From the NCBI GenBank assembly GCA_016931295.1, contig JAFGEZ010000032.1:54609-118608 (forward strand): DNA of 64,000 nucleotides, in the 5' to 3' direction. The translations under genes were made by a program, and so were the position numbers. The stretch comes from Candidatus Krumholzibacteriota bacterium. GTDB taxonomy: Bacteria; Krumholzibacteriota; Krumholzibacteriia; Krumholzibacteriales; Krumholzibacteriaceae. Under the pieces are notes generated by a model that did no database searches, was not told the origin of the DNA, and saw only the letters and a program-made list of their open reading frames with translations. Shown here piece after piece: positions 34,677 to 44,900 of the stretch; position 1 is the stretch's first letter; every line of letters starts with the position of its first letter.

Positions 34677-34753
34677 AAGAAAAAGCGGCGATCCCGGCGG
34701 CGAACGAATCCGTGTTATCCGCGATTCCTGGCGATCGTACCCCCGCCCCGCTG

Positions 34754-34782
34754 TTGACTCCTCATACAAAATGTGCCATGCT
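34754..34782 (+). promoter_or_regulatory. Candidate promoter of the YbjN-like gene
   Basis: TTGACT (34754-34759), 17-bp spacer and a weak -10 CATGCT (34777-34782), 59 bp before the GTG start at 34841. The rest of 34677-34840 shows no gene. Confidence 0.4.
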
Positions 34783-34840
34783 CCGCTCCGGGGACTTTCA
34801 TGCAACGGGTTGCACTGACCGCAGGGGAAAGGAGCGGACC

Positions 34841-35338
34841 GTGAAGAACGGATTCGTCGTGGTGTTGATCGCGGTGGCCGTCATGCTGTTCGCGGGCGAT
34901 ATCTGCGCCCAGATCGGCGACGACGAGCCGAAGTACGACGACCGGGTGGGGACGATCCTGCGCGAGCAGGACATCAAGTACGAGATCGACAGCGACGGGG
35001 ACTACCGCGTCGTCTACAACACCGGCAACGAGCGCACGCAGCTCGCCTACATCCGGTCGAAGACCTACGAGTACCGGAACCTCGAGATCCGCGAGATCTG
35101 GTCGTTCGCCTACCGGATCGAGGGGGACAACATCCCCGTCGACGTGGCCAACACGCTGCTCGAGGACGCCTTCAAGAAGAAGCTCGGCGCCTGGGGGCGC
35201 GTGGGCGACAAGGCGATCTTCGTCGTCCGCATCTCGGCCAACGCCGACAAGGAATCACTCGTGAACGCCCTCGAGCTCGCCGTGCAGACGGCCGACTTCA
35301 TGGAGGAGCAGTTCACCGGGAAGACCGACGAGTTCTAG
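34841..35338 (+). CDS. Secreted YbjN-like protein
   Basis: 165 residues from a GTG with AAAGGAG eight bases upstream. Signal peptide about 1-22 (VVLIAVAVMLFAGDICAQ). The mature part (ILREQDIKYEIDSDGDYRVVY, split as LREQDIKYEID and DGDYRVVY; LLEDAFKKKLGAWGRVGD; ALELAVQTADFMEEQFTGK) has the alpha/beta layout of YbjN/type III chaperone-like domains. Those are usually cytoplasmic; here a signal peptide sends the domain out. Returns to normal GC after the AT-rich scar. Function not known. Confidence 0.7.
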   Translation: MKNGFVVVLIAVAVMLFAGDICAQIGDDEPKYDDRVGTILREQDIKYEIDSDGDYRVVYNTGNERTQLAYIRSKTYEYRNLEIREIWSFAYRIEGDNIPVDVANTLLEDAFKKKLGAWGRVGDKAIFVVRISANADKESLVNALELAVQTADFMEEQFTGKTDEF

Positions 35339-35653
35339 CCGGCGCGTCCATGCGCGGGCAATCGATACGGGGCCGTCCGGCGGGCGGCCCCGCCGCATTT
35401 CTGTCCTCGTTCGAGGACGCAATTCTCCAAAAGTGGACACTCACCTCCCCGCCCTTCGCGCGTAATTCCATACAAATCAACGGACGGGCCGGGGCACGCC
35501 CCTTGCCTTGCACTGTGTACGGTAGTGGCGCCCGGCGCAGAACGCGGCCGGGCGACGGGCGAACGGCGACGGGTCGGGCTCGGGCGGCGGCCGCGCGTGG
35601 CGGCCGGCCGGAGGAGTCCGTCCCTTTCGGCGCATCACGAAACGAGGCACACC
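35339..35653 (+). other. Intergenic region before the DUF4783 gene
   Basis: A 315-bp gap. It starts with a likely terminator hairpin (35368-35392). The middle has an AT-richer patch (around 35460-35485, ATTCCATACAAATC) where a promoter could lie, but no good -35/-10 pair was found. No gene seen. Confidence 0.5.
35368..35400 (+). terminator. Probable terminator after the YbjN-like gene
   Basis: Perfect 8-bp stem CGGGGCCG (35368-35375) / CGGCCCCG (35385-35392) with a 9-base loop, followed by CCGCATTTCTG, only a weak T-run. Confidence 0.45.
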
Positions 35654-36151
35654 ATGGGCGCGCCGCGGACACTGACGATCATCCTTCTCATCCTCGCCGC
35701 GGGGCTTCTCGCCGGCGGGAGCGCCGATGCGCAGGTGCGCCGGAAGCCCAAGGCGGCGCCGCCGGCCAAGATGCAGGCGACGAACGCGCCGATGGCCGTT
35801 TTCCGGGGGCTCGAGGCGGCCTGGCGCGCGGAGAACGCGGACGCCCTCGCCCGCCACGTCGGCGAGAAGCGCGTCTACCTCAGCCTCCCCGAGCCGGGCG
35901 GCACGGACGGCTTCTACAGCCAGTCGCAGGTCTACTACCTCTTCAAGAAGATGTTCAAGTCCTACCGGCAGGTGGGGTTCGAGTTCGTCAAGTTCCACAA
36001 CGTCGACAAGCCGGGCCGGCGCGTGTACGGCATCGCCACCCGGAGCTGGAAGGACATCCGCAGCGGCAGGATCTTCACCGACAGGGTCTACGTCACGCTG
36101 AGGCTCGAGGGGTCGCGGTGGGTCGTCGCCGAGATCAAGACCGCCTCGTGA
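35654..36151 (+). CDS. Secreted DUF4783-like protein
   Basis: 165 residues; ATG at 35654 with ACGAGG nearby is preferred over the longer open frame because a signal peptide begins there (LTIILLILAAGLLAGGSADA). The mature protein (AVFRGLEAAWRAENADALAR, VYLSLPEPG, FYSQSQVYYLFKKMFKSY, YGIATRSWKDI, VYVTLRLEG) has the NTF2-like layout of DUF4783, a periplasmic or lipoprotein family of the FCB group. It ends 22 bp before the giant kinase gene on the same strand and may be part of that cluster. Function unknown. Confidence 0.7.
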   Translation: MGAPRTLTIILLILAAGLLAGGSADAQVRRKPKAAPPAKMQATNAPMAVFRGLEAAWRAENADALARHVGEKRVYLSLPEPGGTDGFYSQSQVYYLFKKMFKSYRQVGFEFVKFHNVDKPGRRVYGIATRSWKDIRSGRIFTDRVYVTLRLEGSRWVVAEIKTAS

Positions 36152-36173
36152 CAATCACCGGAGTCTGCGTGCC

Positions 36174-39100
36174 GTGAAGCGGAACCGCGAACAGACAGCC
36201 TTCGGCATCGCGCTCTGGACCTTCCTCGTCGGCGTCCTCGTCTTCTTCATCGTCCTCATCTCGCTCGATCGCATCGTCCTCTCCGCGCCCGTGTGGCTGA
36301 TGCTCGTTCTCCTCGACGCCGGGTTCATCGTCTTCCTCTTCGTGCCCCACACCGGGCGCGGCGGCTACGGGCCGCCGGGCGAGCCCGCGCCGCGGGGCCG
36401 CTGGTACCCGCGCCGCCTCGAGCACATCGTCGAGCGCGGCGAAGAAGAGGGAACGGATGAGGGGATGCGCGAGCCGGGCCGCGCCGTCACGCTCGTGCCG
36501 CTCGTGCCGCTCGCCCTCGTCATGGTCGTCCTCTTCTTCGCCCGGCCCACCGGCGGCGGCGAGGAGTCGTGGTACGCGGGGGAGGAGGCCCGCCTCACCG
36601 GTCTCTTCGAGGAGACCGGGAGGGTCGTCGGCGAGCTGGAGGAGACGGCGGCGGAGGCCGCGGCCGCCGCGGTGCGGGCCGCGGGGCCGGACGTCTCGAA
36701 CCTCGGGTCCGGCGGGCGCGTCAGGCTCGTCGCCGCGCTCGATTCACTCGCGGGGGCGCTCGGCGGGCGAGCCCGGCCCTTCGGCGAGATCGGCGTCCAG
36801 GTCCGCTCGGCCGGCGGCGCGCGCATCGCCTGGGGCGGCCGGCCGCGCTACCTCGAGCCGATCCCCGGGCCGGTCGACGACACGCGGATCTTCACCGCCA
36901 GGACGCGGATGTACACGCTGCTCGTCCGGGTGGAACCGCTCCCCGGCGGCGCGCGCGCCGTGGTGGACATCCCCCTCGAGGTGAACTACCGGATCAACAA
37001 CCGGTTCCTGCGCAGCACGGGCCTCGGCGAGGTGCTGAGCGAGCGCTGGGGCGAGCGCGTGAGCTTCAACTTCTCGATGGGAGAGCATCGCGGTGCGATG
37101 CGCTGGGAGGAGGAGCCGGCCGCGCGGGAGAGGCCGCAGATCCGCTACACCACCGACGAGGGGGTGCGCGTCTACGGCATCGTCGTCTCGGAGAAGGGGC
37201 TGCCGCTCGCCCACCTGCGGGTCAGCGGCGATCCCTACGCCACGGTCGTCGCCGAGCGCGAGTCGCGCCGCAGCTTTCTCGCCGGGCTCGTCGTCGCCCT
37301 CGCCGTCGTCGTCATCGCGCGCTGGACCTACGGCAGGTTCGGCAAGCGCAGCGCCCGGGGGCGCCGGAAGTGGCCAGTCCTCGCCCGGCGCGTGGTCATC
37401 CTGCTCGGTTTTCTCGCCCTGATCCGCGTCCTGCTCCTCCGGCTCGACATCCCGAGCCGGTTCTTCGGCACCAACCTCTTCGACCCGGCCCTCTTCGCCG
37501 ACGACATCCCCGGCGGCCTGACGCGCACGACGGGGGATTTCCTGCTCACCGCGCTCTTCTTCCTCATGCTGGTCCTCGGCTCGATCAAGAACTTCCGTAC
37601 CTACTACCCCGGCGCGCTCGAGCGGGGGTTCGTCCGCGGCAGCCGCATGCGGCCCGTCCGCGCGCTGGGCAAGGCGGCCGTCATCTTCGCCGCCCTCGCC
37701 CTGTCGCTCGGGGGGGCGGTCCGTCTCGTCACGCGCGTCGTCCTCAACGCCAACCCGCGGCTCATCGGGCTGGATGTGAGCCTGCTCGAGCTCCCCGTCG
37801 TCGCGCTCCACCTCGCCCTCCTCTTCGGCGTGGCGGGGCTCTTCATCCTCTGCCTTTTCGCCGTGCGGCTCGCGCTCGTCTCGGGAGGCGCCGCACTCGG
37901 CGAGGGGATCGCCGCTGCCGGGGCCGCGCTCGTCGCGCTCGTTCTTCTTCCCGGCGGCCACTGGACGCTGCCGATCGCCGCGGCCGCGCTCGTTTTGCTC
38001 GCCTTCCGCATCTTCCCGCTGTTGCGCAAGGACGAGATCACCTCGGTCGTCTTCGCCTCGTTCTTCCTCGTCCTCGTCACCTCCTTCGTCATCTACGGCG
38101 CGGCGAACGGCCGCTACACGGAGCTGCGGCGGCAGCGGGTGATCGAGAAGGCGCAGGATTTCAACTACCCGGAGGACAACTGGCTGCAGGTGATCCTCCC
38201 CGACCTCTGCCAGGACATCGCGAACGACCGCGACGTCGCCTCGAAGATCATCTCGCGCCGCGAGTCGACCGCATTCGAGATCTGGGCGGAGAGCGCGCTC
38301 AGCCGCTTCAACCTCTCCTGCCTCTTCCGCGTGTTCGACGCGGCGGGACGGCGCTACTCGCGCTTCGCCGTGGGGATGCCGATCGTCTCGCCTCCCGACC
38401 TCCCTGCCGCCGCGGCCGAAGCGGAGCGCCCCGCCGTCTACGACATGCGCCAGGAGACCGGCGAGGGGGCGATCTTCTTCCTCGGCGGCGTCGCCCCGGT
38501 GCACGACCTGCGCGGGCGGCGGATCGGGCGCGTCGAGATCGTCATCCCCTACTTCTTCGAGAACCCCGAGTTCCTCGCCCGCTCGGGGCCGGCCGCGCCG
38601 GAGATCCTCCACAACATCGACGTGGGCTCGGTCGCCCCGCGGATCGACGAGCCGGAGAACCTCCTCGTCGCCCGCGTCCGGGGAGGCGTCGTCGCGGGCT
38701 CCTCCACGCCGCGGCTCGTCGGGGGGACGCCGCTGCCCGCCGGGCCGGGCGAGTGGTTCCGCCTCGATCTCGAGGGCGACGCCTACGACTGCGTCTCGGC
38801 GGTCGACGCGTCGGGCGAGGGGTTCCTCGTGGGCTACCGCGACGCCGGCGCCGTGGAGAACGTCCTCATGTGGGCGACGGTCGTCTCGCTCGACGTGGCC
38901 CTGACCGTCCTCTCGCTCCTCGCGCTCCTCGTCGTCCGCCAGCTCGGCCTGCTGGGGAGCGTGACACCCGCCGTCCGCTTCAGCGGGCCGCCGGGGTTCC
39001 GCCAGAAGCTGCTCCTCTCCTTCTTCGCCGTGGCGATCGTCCCGGTGGTGATCCTCGGCGTCTTCTCGGGACGCTACATCCAGGGGCGCTTCCGGGCCGA

Positions 39101-41060
39101 GGGGGAGCGCGACGCGCTCGCCGGGGCGCGCGCAGCCGCCTCGATGATCGGGCAGTCGGTGCGGGCCGAGGCAACCTCCTTCGCAGCGGCGCCGGACCGC
39201 GTGGCCCCCGATCGCCGCTGGGCCCTCTACGACGCGTCGGGGGCGTTCGTCGCGGGCGACGCCGGCGTAACGAACGGAACGAACAAATCGGGCGGGATGG
39301 GTGGGGCCGCCGGGGCGGATGCGGCCGCCGGCGCCGCGAAGATCCTGAACGCCGCCGCCGGCCCCAGCGCGGCGGCCGGCGACCTCACCGTCTCCTTCGC
39401 GGAGGGCCGCCTCTGGGGGGGCGTGACGGTGCCGGCCCCGCTGCCCGGCGGCGAGACGGGGCGGCTCGTCTACCGGCGCCCGATCGACGACGGCTTCGCC
39501 TCGATGGCGGCCGACGTCCTCGGCTACGACGTGAACATCTACTACGCCGGCACGGTCGCCGCCACGAGCGAGCGGGAGCTCGTCACCGGCGGGTTCATCG
39601 ACCCGCTGCTCGCCGCCTCCACCTACGCGGACATCGTCCTCGGCCGCAGCCGGGCCGCGGTCGTCGACGCCACGATCGGCGACTACGCCTACCAGGTGGG
39701 CAGCGCCGCGCTCGCGCCGGCCCGCGGGGCGGAGGCAGGCGTGCTCAGCGTGCCGATGCTCTACCAGCCCGCCGACGTGCGGCGCGAGGTGCTCAAGACC
39801 TCGGCCCTGATCCTCGGGCTCCTCACGCTCCTCTTCGTGGCCACCGTCACGCTCGGCGTCTTCCTCGCCGGCAGGATCTTCAACCCGCTCGCCGAGCTCC
39901 GCCGGGGGACGCGGCGGATCATCGACGGCGACCTCGAGTTCCGGCTCGCCTCGGGGGCGCGCGACGAGATCGGCGAGCTCGTCGACTCCTTCAACACGAT
40001 GACGGCCGCCCTCGGCGAGGCCCGGCGCGGCCTGCTCGAGCGCCAGCGCTACCTCGAGGCGGTCCTCGGCAACGCGGCCACCGGCGTCCTCGCCACCGAC
40101 CGCGCGGGCCGGTTCACCACGCTCAACCCCTCCGGCGAGCGGATCCTCGGCATCGACCGCGCCCGCATCGAGGGGCGCGAGCCCGCCGCGGTCGACGAGC
40201 CGGGCATCGAGCCGCTCCTCGCCCTCTTCGGCGGCGACGGCGGCGGCGTGGAGGAGCGGGAGGTCACCCTCTTCTCCGGCGACAGGCGGCGGACCATCAA
40301 GGCGGTCGTCGCCGCGCTCGAGGCGGAGGGCGAGCGCCTCGGCACGGTCGTCGTCTTCGACGACCTCACCGAGCTGATCCGCTCGAACAAGCTCGCCGCG
40401 TGGATGGAGATGGCGCGCCAGATCGCCCACGAGGTGAAGAACCCCCTCACGCCGATCCGCCTCTCCGCGCAGTTCATGCGCCGCGCCTGGGAGGCGAAGG
40501 CCGACGGCTTCGACGAGATCCTCGAGAGCGGCGTCGAGACGATCGTGCAGCAGACCGAGATCCTCCGGCGGATCTCCTCGGAGTTCTCGAGCTTCGGCAA
40601 GGTGACGAACCTGCATCCCGAGCGGGTCGACGTGGGGCCCTTCCTCGAGGAGATCATCTCGCCCTACACGGGGATGGAGCGGGTCACGGTCGCTCTCGCC
40701 GCGGCGGAGCCGGCCGCCGTCGCGGCCGACCGCGAGGCGCTGCGCAAGATCGTCGTCAACCTCCTGGAGAACGCCGTCGACGCGGTCGCCGGCGAGGGGC
40801 GGATCGACGTCGGCTGGAGGGCGGCCGGCGGGCGCGTGCGGATCGCCGTCCTCGACGACGGGGCGGGGCTCTCGCCCGAGGCGGCCGAACGGCTCTTCGA
40901 GCCCTACTTCTCCACGAAGACGAACGGCACGGGGCTGGGGCTCGCGATCTGCCAGGGCCTCGCGCGCGAGATGGACGGCGAGGTGGCGCTCCGCGCCCGC
41001 GGGGACGGGGGAGGGGTGGAGGCGACAATCGATCTGCCCGCCGCCCCCGCCGGGGCATGA
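36174..41060 (+). CDS. Giant multi-membrane NtrY-like sensor histidine kinase
   Basis: 1628 residues from a GTG, very long for a kinase. Two helices at 9-57, one near 108-124, an extracytoplasmic domain, a membrane block of about eight helices (366-643), a second sensor domain (644-895), a helix near 896-925, another near 945-967, a further sensor domain, and a last helix at 1206-1233. Then HAMP (1233-1287), PAS (1290-1400), HisKA with H1419 in ARQIAHEVKNPLTPIRLSAQ, the NtrY-type H-box, and HATPase (NLLENAVDAV, LDDGAGLS, GTGLGLAICQGLA). The kinase core is intact. No response regulator is adjacent. Envelope-protein genes follow directly, so it probably monitors cell-envelope state; that is inference. 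Confidence 0.9.
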   Translation: MKRNREQTAFGIALWTFLVGVLVFFIVLISLDRIVLSAPVWLMLVLLDAGFIVFLFVPHTGRGGYGPPGEPAPRGRWYPRRLEHIVERGEEEGTDEGMREPGRAVTLVPLVPLALVMVVLFFARPTGGGEESWYAGEEARLTGLFEETGRVVGELEETAAEAAAAAVRAAGPDVSNLGSGGRVRLVAALDSLAGALGGRARPFGEIGVQVRSAGGARIAWGGRPRYLEPIPGPVDDTRIFTARTRMYTLLVRVEPLPGGARAVVDIPLEVNYRINNRFLRSTGLGEVLSERWGERVSFNFSMGEHRGAMRWEEEPAARERPQIRYTTDEGVRVYGIVVSEKGLPLAHLRVSGDPYATVVAERESRRSFLAGLVVALAVVVIARWTYGRFGKRSARGRRKWPVLARRVVILLGFLALIRVLLLRLDIPSRFFGTNLFDPALFADDIPGGLTRTTGDFLLTALFFLMLVLGSIKNFRTYYPGALERGFVRGSRMRPVRALGKAAVIFAALALSLGGAVRLVTRVVLNANPRLIGLDVSLLELPVVALHLALLFGVAGLFILCLFAVRLALVSGGAALGEGIAAAGAALVALVLLPGGHWTLPIAAAALVLLAFRIFPLLRKDEITSVVFASFFLVLVTSFVIYGAANGRYTELRRQRVIEKAQDFNYPEDNWLQVILPDLCQDIANDRDVASKIISRRESTAFEIWAESALSRFNLSCLFRVFDAAGRRYSRFAVGMPIVSPPDLPAAAAEAERPAVYDMRQETGEGAIFFLGGVAPVHDLRGRRIGRVEIVIPYFFENPEFLARSGPAAPEILHNIDVGSVAPRIDEPENLLVARVRGGVVAGSSTPRLVGGTPLPAGPGEWFRLDLEGDAYDCVSAVDASGEGFLVGYRDAGAVENVLMWATVVSLDVALTVLSLLALLVVRQLGLLGSVTPAVRFSGPPGFRQKLLLSFFAVAIVPVVILGVFSGRYIQGRFRAEGERDALAGARAAASMIGQSVRAEATSFAAAPDRVAPDRRWALYDASGAFVAGDAGVTNGTNKSGGMGGAAGADAAAGAAKILNAAAGPSAAAGDLTVSFAEGRLWGGVTVPAPLPGGETGRLVYRRPIDDGFASMAADVLGYDVNIYYAGTVAATSERELVTGGFIDPLLAASTYADIVLGRSRAAVVDATIGDYAYQVGSAALAPARGAEAGVLSVPMLYQPADVRREVLKTSALILGLLTLLFVATVTLGVFLAGRIFNPLAELRRGTRRIIDGDLEFRLASGARDEIGELVDSFNTMTAALGEARRGLLERQRYLEAVLGNAATGVLATDRAGRFTTLNPSGERILGIDRARIEGREPAAVDEPGIEPLLALFGGDGGGVEEREVTLFSGDRRRTIKAVVAALEAEGERLGTVVVFDDLTELIRSNKLAAWMEMARQIAHEVKNPLTPIRLSAQFMRRAWEAKADGFDEILESGVETIVQQTEILRRISSEFSSFGKVTNLHPERVDVGPFLEEIISPYTGMERVTVALAAAEPAAVAADREALRKIVVNLLENAVDAVAGEGRIDVGWRAAGGRVRIAVLDDGAGLSPEAAERLFEPYFSTKTNGTGLGLAICQGLAREMDGEVALRARGDGGGVEATIDLPAAPAGA

Positions 41061-41107
41061 GGCGCGCGGCCGACCGATCTCTCCCTGCGCCGGGGGGCTT
41101 CCGCGTG

Positions 41108-41113
41108 TATAAT
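41108..41113 (+). promoter_or_regulatory. Consensus -10 box implying a leaderless DUF4159 transcript
   Basis: A perfect TATAAT ends seven bases before the A of the ATG at 41120, placing the expected start of transcription on the start codon itself. No good -35 is seen. No ribosome site lies before the ATG, in agreement. Confidence 0.5.
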
Positions 41114-41119
41114 GACCGT

Positions 41120-41848
41120 ATGGAACGACGCACGACACGGATCCTGCGAGCGGGCCGCGCGGCGCTCGCCGCCGCCTTCCTGCTCCTGCCGCCTGCCGCG
41201 CCGGCCGCCGCGGGGCCGGCCTGGCCAGCCGCAACCGGCGCGACCGGGCCAGCCGCGGGGCGGGTGACGATCGCGCGGCTCAAGTACGGCGGGGGCGGCG
41301 ACTGGTACAGCGACCCCTCCTCGCTCCCCAACCTCCTCGGCGAGTTCGAGCGGCGCACGGAGATCCGCACGACGCGCGACGAGGCGATCGTCGAGGCGGA
41401 GGCGGTCGATCTCGCCGCCTACCCCTTCCTCTACGTCACGGGGCACGGGACGGTGCGGCTCTCGCCGGAGGGGATCGAGGCGGTGCGCGGGCATCTTCTC
41501 CGCGGCGGTTTCCTCTGGGCGGACGACAACTACGGGATGGACGCCTCGTTCCGGGCGCTCGTCGCCGAGCTCTTCCCCGCGCGGCCGCTCGTCGACGTCC
41601 CGCTCGACCACCCGATCTACCACTGCTTCTACGATCTCGACGGGCCGCCGAAGATCCACGAGCACGACGGCAAACCGCCGCGCGGTCTCGGCGTCTTCGA
41701 CGGAACGCGCCTCGTCCTCTTCTACACGTACGAGAGCGACGTCGGCGACGGCCTCGAGGACGCCGACGTCCACGGCGATCCCGCGGAGAAGCGCGAGGCG
41801 GCCATGAAGATGGCGGTCAACATCCTCTACTACGCGCTGACGAGGTGA
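41120..41848 (+). CDS. Secreted DUF4159 protein
   Basis: 242 residues. Signal peptide about 1-32 (ALAAAFLLLPPAAPAAAG). DUF4159 motifs: TIARLKYGGGGDWYSDPSS, the YPFLYVTGHGTVRLSPEG strand, LLRGGFLWADDNYGMDASF, the VPLDHPIYHCFYDLDG loop and the late MKMAVNILYYALTR helix. The fold is glutamine-amidotransferase-like but without a catalytic cysteine at the usual place, so it may bind rather than cut. DUF4159 genes go with Bat/aerotolerance-type and DUF4175 envelope clusters, as here. A -10 box just upstream suggests it can be transcribed separately from the kinase. Confidence 0.88.
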   Translation: MERRTTRILRAGRAALAAAFLLLPPAAPAAAGPAWPAATGATGPAAGRVTIARLKYGGGGDWYSDPSSLPNLLGEFERRTEIRTTRDEAIVEAEAVDLAAYPFLYVTGHGTVRLSPEGIEAVRGHLLRGGFLWADDNYGMDASFRALVAELFPARPLVDVPLDHPIYHCFYDLDGPPKIHEHDGKPPRGLGVFDGTRLVLFYTYESDVGDGLEDADVHGDPAEKREAAMKMAVNILYYALTR

Positions 41849-41927
41849 GACGGCGGGCGGGCCGCGCGCCGGATGCGCGACCGGCCCACGCCCGCCGCAC
41901 GATACGGAAGGAACGGGGAACGACCCG

Positions 41928-44900
41928 ATGACGGGGACACGCAGCAGACGGGACCCGGCGACGGAGGCGGGATTCGACGCCGCGCTCGCGCGGCTCGCGC
42001 GCGCCCGCCGCGCGGCCCTCGCCCGCGGCCTGGTCGCGGCCGTCTCGCTCGCCGCCCTCGCCGCCCTCGCCGCGGGGCTCGCCCTCGAGCGCCTCGCGCC
42101 CGGCTCGCGCGCCGCGCCCTTCGCCGTCTTCCTCCTCTTCTGGGGGGGCGTCGCAGTCGCCATCGCCTCGGCCCTGCCGCGGATCCTGCCGCCGCCCGGC
42201 CCCGCGCGGCTCGCCCTGTCGGTCGGCCGGCTCGCCGGGCGCGGGGGCTTCTTCGCCGCCGCCCGGGAGTTCGCGCACGATCCGCCGCCGGCGAGCTCGC
42301 CCTTCCTCGTCGAGGAGACGCTGCGCCGGGGGGCCGCCGGGCTCGCCTCGCTCGACGCCCGCCGCCTCTTCGCCGACGCGGGCCGGCCGCGGCTCCTCGC
42401 CGCGGCCCTCGCCGCGGGGCTCGTCTGCGGCCTGATGACCGTTGCGGGGGGCGGCGCGCGCGTCGCCCGCTGGATCGCCGACCCGACCCTCTCCTTCCGC
42501 GGCGGGACGGCGGTCAACCTCGTCGTGACGCGTGCGCCGTCGCGGGCGATCGCCGGCGACGACGTGACGGTGGAGGCGACGAGCTTCGGCAGGACGCCGC
42601 GCGCGGTGTCGCTCCTCTCGAGCCCGGCGCCGGGCGTCTGGCGGAGCGATCCGCTCCTGCCCGACACCGCCGGCGCGGCGGGCGCCCCTCTCGTCGTCTA
42701 CCGCCACACCTTCGAGGGGCTGCCCGGCGACGTCCGGTACGTCTTCGACGCCGACGGCGCGCGAACGGCCGAGCGGGCCGTCCGCGTGGCGCGCCGCCCC
42801 GTCGTGAACGGGCTCGCCGCCGTGCTCGAAGCGCCGTCCTACACCGGCCTGCCCCCCGACACCGTCAGCCCGCTCGTCGGCCGCCTCGAGGCGCTCGCCG
42901 GCACGCGCGTGACGATCGAGGGGGAGGCGAGCGCGCCGGTCGCCTCGGGGACGATTTCCTTCTCGTCGGGGAAGAAAGAGCCCGTCGAGCCGGCCGGCCG
43001 CCTCTTCCGCGCCGCCTTCACCGTCGAGGACGACGACACCTTCCGCGTGCGCGTCGTCGACTCGCTCGGCCTCGACAACGAGCGCCCCGTGCCCCGCGCC
43101 GTCCACGCGCGGGAGGACCGCGCACCCGGCGTCGAGATCCTCGCGCCGGCCGACGGCGATCTTCTGCCGCGGTCCTTCGAGACGGCGGTCGTCTACCGGG
43201 CCGACGACGACTACGGGCTCGGCCCCGTCCGCCTCCACTTCATGCGCGAGGGGAAGGACGAGGGGTTCCAAGCCGTCGCGATAGAGCGTCCACCGGCGGG
43301 GACGCGCTCGTTCGAGGCAACGCACGCCTGGTCGCTCGCCGGCGCGGGGCTTTTCCCCGGCGATCGCGTCCTCTTCTTCCTCGAGGCGGTCGACCGCAAC
43401 GCCGCCACGGGGCCCGGCCGCGCGCGAACGGAGACGCGGCGTCTCCTCGTGCCCTCCCTCTCGCAGATCTACGCCGACGTGCGGCGCGAGGAGAGGGCGC
43501 AGCAGGAGCAGCTCGAGGAGATCGTCGACGAGGGACGCCGCGTGCGCGAGCGGATCGGCGAGCTTTCCGAGGAGATGAAGGCAGAGGGGGAGATGGACTG
43601 GTCGCGCCGGAGAGAGGGACGCGAGCTCCTCGAGCGGCAGGAGCGGATCGGCGAGCAGCTCGCCGAGGCGGCCGAGCGGCTCGACCGGACGCTCGACCGG
43701 CTCGCCGGCGACCGGATGACCTCGCGCGAGATCGGCGAGAAGATGGAGGAGATCGGGCGACTCATCGACCGGATACGCGACGGGCAGCTCCGCGAGTCGA
43801 TCGAGCGGTTCCAGCGGCTGCTCGGCGAGATGAGCCGGGAGGAGGCCCTCGCCGCGATGGAGGAGGTCGAGCTCTCCACGGCCGATCTCGTCCGGCAGCT
43901 CGAGCGCACGATCGACCTGCTCGAGCAGGTGCTCCGCGAGGAGCGGATGGAGGAGCTCCTCCGGCGCGCCGGCGAGATGCTCGACGGGCAGCGCGCGCTC
44001 GCCGACTCCACGGAAGCGAACGCCGGCGACGACGCCGGGATCGCCGACCGGCAGGAGGCGCTCGCCGACGAGATGGCGGCGCTCGAGGAGGACGCGGCGT
44101 CCTTCGCCGAGGCGCAGGAGGACAGCGCCCTCGCCGCGATGCTCGAGGATGCGCTCGCCCGCGCCGACTCGGCGGCCGTCGAGGAACTGATGCGCGAGGC
44201 GGCCCGGCGGTTGCGGGAGGGGCAGCGGGGAGAGGCCTCGTGCGCGCAGCAGAGCGCCGCCGACGGGATGCTCTATCTCTACTCCTCGCTCGGCCAGTGC
44301 CGGATGGCGATGTCGATGACGCTCGACGCCGCCCTCGTGGCGGAGATCGCCCGCGCCGCGCGCCGCCTCGTCGAGCTCTCGGGCGAACAGGAAGCGGCCG
44401 CCTTCGCGATCCGCGGCGAGGAGGGGGAGGCGGCGGCGGCATCGAGGCAGATCCTCCTCCGTGATGCGACCGACCGGATCGCCCGCGGTCTGTACGAGCT
44501 GGCCGGCAAGACGATGGCGATCCCCGACGGCGCCTTCCTCCACCTCGGCCTCGCGATGCGGGAGATGGACGTCGTCCTCGACGGCCTCGGATCGCGCAGC
44601 TACGTCGAGGCGCGGCGCGGCTCGAACCGGGCCTTCGAGGAGATCAACCTCGCCGTCATCGAGCTTCTCCGGGCGAGCGCCTCGTCGGGGCAGGGTGGCG
44701 GCGGCGCCCGCCAGCGGATGCGGATGATGATGCAGCGGCAGCTCGCGATCCGCGAGCAGCTCCAGCGGATGCTCGCGGCGGGCGGCGGCCTGTCGGCACA
44801 GGAGCGGGAGGGGATGCGGCGGCTCGCCGGCGAGCAGCGCCGGCTCGAGGAGATGATGCGCCGGGCGGCCGAGGAGAGCCGCGGCGCGGGCGAGCTGCTC

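Noticed and set aside
33657-34700. AT-rich segment considered as an insertion sequence or prophage remnant with a transposase
   Set aside because: No transposase, integrase or clear terminal inverted repeats with target duplication were found; kept only as a scar with two remnants.
36744-41234. A minus-strand open frame of about 1500 codons opposite the giant kinase
   Set aside because: The plus strand encodes intact HisKA and HATPase motifs.
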